Assembly: GCA_035304385.1 (NCBI GenBank)
Contig: DATGQD010000040.1
Span: 1 to 64,000, forward strand
Direction: 5' to 3'
Length of the DNA: 64,000 bases
Source: ZC4RG29 sp035304385
GTDB taxonomy: Bacteria; Bacteroidota; Bacteroidia; Cytophagales; Cyclobacteriaceae
Shown here: positions 59,280-64,000 of the stretch, piece by piece
Numbering within the stretch: the first letter of the stretch is position 1
Layout of the letters: every line of letters starts with the position of its first letter
Program-made: the position numbers and the translations under genes
Notes under the pieces: model-generated
Databases searched by the model: none
Told to the model about the DNA's origin: nothing
The model's input: the letters and a program-made list of their open reading frames with translations, nothing else

Positions 59280-61460
59280 ATGATCAGTGAACAAGATCTG
59301 CTGATAAAGCTTGAGAACGACCGCTACTACATCCTGGCATCATCTTCCTATGCGGATGACAGGACACGCGTTCTGAATAGCGGTAATACGTTCGCGATAT
59401 TCGACCGCTGGGGCGACATCAAACAGCTTGGTACCGGCGTTCAGGGACTTTACCATGAAGGTACCCGCTACATCAGCGAAATGCAGTTGTCGATCAGCGG
59501 ACAACGGCCGGCGCTGCTCAGCTCCAATGTGAAGGATGAAAATGAAGTCTTGTCCATCGACCTCACCAATCCGCGCATGGCCATTACGGGAGGCGATCTG
59601 ATCGATAAAGGCGTATTACATATTTCCCGGACGAAGTTTCTCATTGAAGGCGTTTGCCACGAGCGCATAACGTTTCACAATTACGACGTCCGGGAATTAG
59701 TTTTTGATTGCAAGTTTTCCTTTGAAGGCGACTTCAAAGACATCTTTGAAGTTCGGGGCATCGTGCGCCAGCGCCGGGGCAAGATGAACGAACCGGAAAT
59801 TATAGGTAAGGATACAATGCGGATTACGTATGCCGGACTCGACAACGAGGAACGTACGGCGTGGATTCGCTTTACCGCGGACATGAACTGGGATGCGCAG
59901 TCGGCAACCCGGAAGATCACACTTCCGCCCGGTCAGCGTGAGGAAATCAGCTATTCGATTCAATGCACATCACGGCAGTCGGTGGAGCCGCTGCTGAACT
60001 ACGAAGAAGCGTTGGGGCAGGTGTTCGCGAACATTCGCAAGAAAAAGAATTTTATATCGGACATATCTACGAGCAACGAACAGTTCACCCACTGGATCGA
60101 TCGTTCGAAAAAAGACCTGATCTCACTTCTTGCCGAAACAGAGCATGGGTATTATCCTTATGCCGGGGTGCCCTGGTACAACACCATCTTCGGGCGCGAT
60201 GGCATTATCACGGCCATGCAAACCTTGTGGGTTGCTCCGGAAATCGCGAGGGGAGTGCTGTTGTACCTGGCTGCAAATCAGGCCAGCAAGTCCGATCCCT
60301 TCCGCGACGCAGAGCCCGGAAAGATACTGCATGAGGCGCGGGGTGGGGAAATGGCCGCCCTGGACGAAATCCCCTTCCGCCAATATTATGGCACCATCGA
60401 CGCTACTCCCCTGTTCGTAGCGCTGGCCGGACACTATTATAAAAGAACGGCCGACAATGAAACCATCATGAAAATATGGCCCAATATCGAACGGGCCATA
60501 CGGTGGATTGAAGAATACGGTGACGTCGATAAAGATGGATTCGTCGAGTACCAGGTACGTATGGAGTCCGGCCTCGCCAACCAGGGATGGAAAGATTCGC
60601 ATGATTGTATTTTTTATGAGGACGGGCGGTTTGCCAAACCTCCCATCGCCTTGTGTGAAGTACAGGGGTATGTTTATGACGCCTACCGGCAGGCTTCCTA
60701 CCTGGCCAAAATGTTCAACCGAAACGCTCAGGCCACCGCATGGAAGCAAAAAGCCCTGACGCTCAAGAGAAAGTTCAATGAAGCATTCTGGGATGCCAGC
60801 CTCGGCGCGTTTGTTCTGGCGCTCGACGGTGAAAAGAAACCCTGCCGCGTTAAAACCTCTAACGCTGGTCAGTGCCTCTTTACCGGTATTGCCGATAAAG
60901 TCAAGGCCAAGCGCATGAGCAAGACGCTGATGCAGCATGACATTTTCTGCGGGTGGGGCATCCGCACCTTGTCGGAGAACGCGCCCCGATACAATCCAAT
61001 GTCATATCACAATGGGTCCGTGTGGCCGCACGATACGTCTTTGGTAGCAGCAGGTATGGCCCGCTACGGTCTGGTCGGACCGGCCATGAAGTTGCTGAAC
61101 GGGTTATTCTCCGCCTGCCTTTACATCGATTTACAACGTCTTCCGGAATTGTTCTGTGGCTTTTCCATACGGCACGGCGAGGCGCCCACGGCGTATCCGG
61201 TTGCTTGCATGCCCCAGGCGTGGGCCGTGGCATCTGTGTACCTCCTGCTGCAATCCTGTCTCCAGGTGACCATCGACAGTCCGCGGAGAATCCTTTCTTT
61301 TGACAAGCCCGCACTTCCCGAATACCTTGAACGCGTACGTATCAGAAATCTGATGGTGGGTTCCGGAGTTTTCGATCTGGAACTTGAACGCCGCGACTGG
61401 GATATCGGGATTCACCTCATCGCCAAACCCGCCGATTGGCAGGTTATCGTTCGACGATGA
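59280..61460 (+). CDS. Amylo-alpha-1,6-glucosidase/glycogen debranching-type enzyme
   Basis: The 726-residue protein has an N-terminal beta-sandwich GDE_N_bis domain (FAIFDRWGDIKQLGTGVQGLYHEGTRYISEMQL, residues about 37-230) and an (alpha/alpha)6 barrel. The barrel shows GYYPYAGVPWYNTIFGRDGIITAMQTLW, AEPGKILHEARGGEMA, GLANQGWKDSHD and SYHNGSVWPHDTSLVAAGMARYG. Such enzymes hydrolyse alpha-linked glucosyl residues of glycogen-like or cytoplasmic oligosaccharides. It is cytoplasmic, and is co-transcribed with the GT4 enzyme upstream. Length and motifs are complete. Confidence 0.93.
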   Translation: MISEQDLLIKLENDRYYILASSSYADDRTRVLNSGNTFAIFDRWGDIKQLGTGVQGLYHEGTRYISEMQLSISGQRPALLSSNVKDENEVLSIDLTNPRMAITGGDLIDKGVLHISRTKFLIEGVCHERITFHNYDVRELVFDCKFSFEGDFKDIFEVRGIVRQRRGKMNEPEIIGKDTMRITYAGLDNEERTAWIRFTADMNWDAQSATRKITLPPGQREEISYSIQCTSRQSVEPLLNYEEALGQVFANIRKKKNFISDISTSNEQFTHWIDRSKKDLISLLAETEHGYYPYAGVPWYNTIFGRDGIITAMQTLWVAPEIARGVLLYLAANQASKSDPFRDAEPGKILHEARGGEMAALDEIPFRQYYGTIDATPLFVALAGHYYKRTADNETIMKIWPNIERAIRWIEEYGDVDKDGFVEYQVRMESGLANQGWKDSHDCIFYEDGRFAKPPIALCEVQGYVYDAYRQASYLAKMFNRNAQATAWKQKALTLKRKFNEAFWDASLGAFVLALDGEKKPCRVKTSNAGQCLFTGIADKVKAKRMSKTLMQHDIFCGWGIRTLSENAPRYNPMSYHNGSVWPHDTSLVAAGMARYGLVGPAMKLLNGLFSACLYIDLQRLPELFCGFSIRHGEAPTAYPVACMPQAWAVASVYLLLQSCLQVTIDSPRRILSFDKPALPEYLERVRIRNLMVGSGVFDLELERRDWDIGIHLIAKPADWQVIVRR

Positions 61461-61530
61461 TGATTCGGTGACCCGCCGGGTCGCCTTCCCCTACCGCTAC
61501 CTGCACCGTTTGACATTTAATTCATACGGT

Positions 61531-62199
61531 ATGAAAAACAAAAACTATTCGTGGGTCTACAAGAACAGCCTTTCGCTGGCCCTCGTGATCCTGTTCTTAT
61601 TTAGCATGGTCGGTCAGGTGTATACGGGCATGCAGGAATACAATGACGAACGGCAGGAGGACGACGCGGCGCCGGTGACGCTGCCGATGTATCTTAAAAG
61701 CGGACACTTTCTTCAAAGCACGTTCGAAAACTGGGAAAGTGAATTTCTCCAGATGGCGGCCTTTATTATGTTGACAATTTCATTGCGGCAGATTGGTTCC
61801 AGTGAATCGAAGGCGATCGGCAAGGAGGAGCCTGTCGATCGTATTCCAGACCCTAAGCGCGAGGGAGCACCCGCTCCCGTGAGGAAAGGAGGCATAGCCC
61901 TGGCGTTATACCAGAATTCATTGTCGCTGGCTTTTCTCCTGCTGTTTCTGGGCAGCTTCGCCTTGCACCTGTACGGCAGCCATAAGGATTTTAATGAGGA
62001 GCAGTTGAGAAAAGGTAAGCCGGGCAAATCGATGGCGGCGTATCTGGGTGATTCCCGGCCGTGGTTCGAGTCGTTTCAAAACTGGCAAAGTGAGTTTATT
62101 TCAGTTGCCTCGATTGTAGTATTGTCGATCTATTTGCGACAAAAGGGGTCGCCAGAATCCAAGCCGGTCGACACGCCGCACATGGAGACAGAGGGCTAA
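61531..62199 (+). CDS. DUF6766-type membrane protein with internal duplication
   Basis: The protein has 222 residues from ATG 61531 (MKNKNYSWVYKNSLSLALVILFLFSMVGQVYTGMQEYNDE); a longer frame overlapping the debranching gene is not used. Two homologous halves (about 1-105 and 115-222) each have two membrane helices and the motif NSLSLA-L-LFL--F--------YND/FNE, F-NW-SEF-----I--SI-LRQ-GS-ESK. The family is uncharacterised and often occurs near stress genes. It follows the debranching enzyme after 70 bases. Confidence 0.85.
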   Translation: MKNKNYSWVYKNSLSLALVILFLFSMVGQVYTGMQEYNDERQEDDAAPVTLPMYLKSGHFLQSTFENWESEFLQMAAFIMLTISLRQIGSSESKAIGKEEPVDRIPDPKREGAPAPVRKGGIALALYQNSLSLAFLLLFLGSFALHLYGSHKDFNEEQLRKGKPGKSMAAYLGDSRPWFESFQNWQSEFISVASIVVLSIYLRQKGSPESKPVDTPHMETEG

Positions 62200-62314
62200 C
62201 GCGCAAAGCGACCCCACCGTTGCCGGTCTGCGGACAAAAAACCCTCCCGGGACTTTTTTGATTTTTGTTCATTTTTTAAATTTTGCGCCATGTACAAAAT
62301 GTCATTAAAAAATC

Positions 62315-63469
62315 ATGAAAAGTTTTTTTATGCCCTTGCGTACATGGCTTGCGGCTAGCTTACTTACCGCGGCCACACTCATCCCACTGATTGCCCTGCC
62401 GGCGTCGCAGCTGATCCTCTACACGCCCTATAAAGGCATTTCGGTTTCTCCGGGCCAGTCCATCGACTACAACATCGATGTAATCAACAAGGCCGGCAGT
62501 GTACGCGACGCAGTGCTCGCCGTACGCGGCCTGCCAAAAGACTGGACTTACGAGTTGAAGTCCGGTGGCTGGGTAGTTGAAACCCTTTCCGTCTTGCCCG
62601 ATGAAAAGCGTTCCGTTACGCTTAAGGTGAATGTTCCCCTAAAAGTTAAGAAGGGCGTTTACCGGTTTAGCGTTGTCGCCGGCAACCTGGCGGTACTCCC
62701 GCTGAAGGTTACGGTCGAGGAAGAAGGAACTTTTCGATCGGAGCTGACGACGCAACGCCCCAACATGGAGGGCAACTCGAATGCCACCTTTACGTTTACG
62801 GCAGATCTGCGAAACATGACGGCCGATGAGCAGTTGTACGCCCTGAGATCCAATGTAGCAAGAGGCTGGAATGTCTCGTTTAAGGCCGATGGACGGCAGG
62901 TGAGCTCGGTGAAGGTTGGACCTAATCAGCATCAGAGCATCACCATAGAAGTAGACCCGCCGGATGTCATCGAAGCGAAGAGCTATAAGGTGCCGATTAT
63001 TGCCTCAACAAGTTCGACGTCGGCTGAACTTGAACTGGAAGTAGTCATCAAGGGAAGCTATTCCATGGAGCTGTCAACACCTACAGGGCTACTCAGCACG
63101 GGAATTACCGCAGGGAAGAACAGGCGTGTGGAACTAACGGTGCTTAACAAAGGTTCAGCGCCGTTAACAAATGTTAAGCTCAACCACAGTGCACCCATCA
63201 ATTGGGATGTAACCTTCGATCCGCAAAGCATTGACCGGCTTGAGCCTGGCGAGCAGGCGCAGGTATTTGCCACCATCAGCGCTGACGAAAAGGCAATCGC
63301 CGGCGACTATGTTGTGACCATGGAGTCCAAGACGCCTGAGGTTTCATCGAAAGCCACGTTCAGGGTGTCCGTCAAGACGCCCATCCTGTATGGATGGTTG
63401 GGTGTCCTCGTGATCGGTGGTGCGCTGGGTGGGGTGTATACGCTGTTTCGCAAATACGGAAGGAGGTAG
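62315..63469 (+). CDS. NEW3-domain membrane-anchored protein (ABC transporter partner)
   Basis: The 384-residue exported protein has an N-terminal signal (MKSFFMPLRTWLAASLLTAATLIPLIALPASQ), three NPCBM/NEW3-type beta-sandwich domains (about 30-135, 140-245 and 250-350) and one C-terminal membrane helix (LYGWLGVLVIGGALGGVYTLFRKYGRR). It is followed by an ABC ATPase whose ribosome site lies inside its last codons, so the two are translationally linked. By analogy with other NEW3/ABC-2 systems it is the extracytoplasmic component of an exporter. A near -7 sequence (TAAATTTT) precedes the ATG by about 50 bases. Confidence 0.85.
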   Translation: MKSFFMPLRTWLAASLLTAATLIPLIALPASQLILYTPYKGISVSPGQSIDYNIDVINKAGSVRDAVLAVRGLPKDWTYELKSGGWVVETLSVLPDEKRSVTLKVNVPLKVKKGVYRFSVVAGNLAVLPLKVTVEEEGTFRSELTTQRPNMEGNSNATFTFTADLRNMTADEQLYALRSNVARGWNVSFKADGRQVSSVKVGPNQHQSITIEVDPPDVIEAKSYKVPIIASTSSTSAELELEVVIKGSYSMELSTPTGLLSTGITAGKNRRVELTVLNKGSAPLTNVKLNHSAPINWDVTFDPQSIDRLEPGEQAQVFATISADEKAIAGDYVVTMESKTPEVSSKATFRVSVKTPILYGWLGVLVIGGALGGVYTLFRKYGRR

Positions 63470-63471
63470 CC

Positions 63472-64000
63472 TTGTCTGCGAGTGTAATAGAGATCTCCGC
63501 GCTGACGAAGCGATACGGAAACTATACTGCCGTTGACAGCCTGACCCTGTCTATCGCGCGCGGCGAAATTTTCGGACTACTGGGGCCCAACGGTGCGGGT
63601 AAATCGACGACCATCCTCATGATGTTGGGGTTAACTGAGCCTTCGTCGGGTTCGGTCACGGTGTGCGGCCTGGATGCCACCCGAAATCCTATCGAGGTCA
63701 AGCGTAAGGTCGGATACCTGCCCGAGGATGTGGGGTTCTACGAAGACTACACAGGCCTCGAAAACTTATTGTATACCGCTCAGCTTAATGGGATGTTGCC
63801 AGAGGCGGCAGAGATGAGGGCCCGGCATCTCCTGGATCGCGTAGGACTTGCCCACGAGGCGGATAAAAAGGCCGGAAAGTATTCGCGCGGCATGCGGCAG
63901 CGCCTCGGTCTTGCCGACGTTCTGATCAAAAGTCCGGAAGTCATTATTCTCGATGAGCCTACGCTTGGCATAGACCCACAGGGGGTGCGTGAGTTTCTGG
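63472..64000 (+). CDS. ABC transporter ATP-binding protein (5' part, cut by window)
   Basis: The gene starts at TTG 63472, three bases after the NEW3 stop, with AGGAGG at 63461-63466 as ribosome site inside the upstream gene. It shows Walker A GPNGAGKST, Q-loop region GYLPEDVGFYEDYTG, signature YSRGMRQRLGLA and Walker B VIILDEPTLGIDP, typical of the ABC-2/NatA-like export ATPases. The signature starts YSRGM, not LSGGQ, as is common in this branch. The rest lies beyond the window; a permease is expected next. Confidence 0.93.
   Translation, partial: MSASVIEISALTKRYGNYTAVDSLTLSIARGEIFGLLGPNGAGKSTTILMMLGLTEPSSGSVTVCGLDATRNPIEVKRKVGYLPEDVGFYEDYTGLENLLYTAQLNGMLPEAAEMRARHLLDRVGLAHEADKKAGKYSRGMRQRLGLADVLIKSPEVIILDEPTLGIDPQGVREFL

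Noticed and set aside
60123..60938. 271-residue minus-strand frame inside the debranching enzyme gene
   Set aside because: Antisense shadow of conserved GH-type motifs on the plus strand.

Overview
The window comes from a member of the Bacteroidota. The evidence is a giant secreted protein with a type IX secretion (T9SS) C-terminal sorting signal, a SusC/SusD pair, several Bacteroidota-type MacB/FtsX permeases without an adjacent ATPase, many secreted glycoside hydrolases, and -7 promoter boxes of the form TAnnTTTG. A soil-type Cytophagales bacterium (Chryseolinea/Ohtaekwangia-like) is my best guess from gene content; this is inference. There are no rRNA or tRNA genes, phage genes, insertion sequences or CRISPR arrays that I can see.

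Layout. 0-6.5 kb: amine oxidase, MacB-like permease, a VOC (glyoxalase-fold) gene broken by an in-frame amber codon, a small redox operon (cupin plus two AhpD-like proteins) and a GH16 lipoprotein. 6.9-14.5 kb: one giant T9SS-exported protein built from three ~0.9 kb-residue-scale repeats. 14.5-31.7 kb, all on the minus strand: a carbohydrate locus with GH10 xylanase, NarL/LuxR response regulator, BadF-type amino-sugar kinase, GHL10 (DigH/YngK-like) hydrolase, SusC, SusD, a NagZ-type GH3 fused to a serine beta-lactamase domain, and an AAA-TPR-GAF histidine kinase. Together these look like a peptidoglycan/amino-sugar utilisation locus with its own two-component system. A 37-bp element with alternating ATCAC/GTGAT half-sites lies ~80 bp upstream of both the kinase and SusC. 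31.9-33.8 kb: TetR regulator, DoxX and pirin, with two nearly identical palindromic operators in the right places. 33.9-39.3 kb: GH78 rhamnosidase and a second MacB-like permease. 39.5-43.1 kb: haem-binding DUF3365 lipoprotein, DinB, and a compact three-gene operon (ATP-grasp ligase, YqcI/YcgG haem N-oxygenase-like, DUF1989) that looks like an uncharacterised small-molecule pathway.

43.4-62.2 kb is rich in genes commonly associated with stress: DoxX, a secreted hypothetical, DUF72, two FAD-Rieske oxidoreductases, an acidic conserved small protein, a Cys-rich copper-binding four-helix protein, a YihY membrane protein, two hybrid histidine kinases (one a 1773-residue poly-HAMP kinase strikingly like fungal group III osmosensing kinases), a GT4 glycosyltransferase with a glycogen-debranching-type enzyme, and a DUF6766 membrane protein. 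A clear TPP (thiamine pyrophosphate) riboswitch lies on the minus strand at 47585-47683, upstream of the acidic protein/FAD-Rieske/DUF72 operon, which has no evident thiamine gene. The right edge begins an ABC transporter (NEW3-domain membrane protein plus ATPase, cut by the window).

The best leads for something undescribed are the misplaced TPP riboswitch, the shared regulatory element of the amino-sugar locus, the ATP-grasp/YqcI/DUF1989 cassette, and the fungal-like poly-HAMP kinase operon. All family assignments are from reading the sequence; no database search was run.
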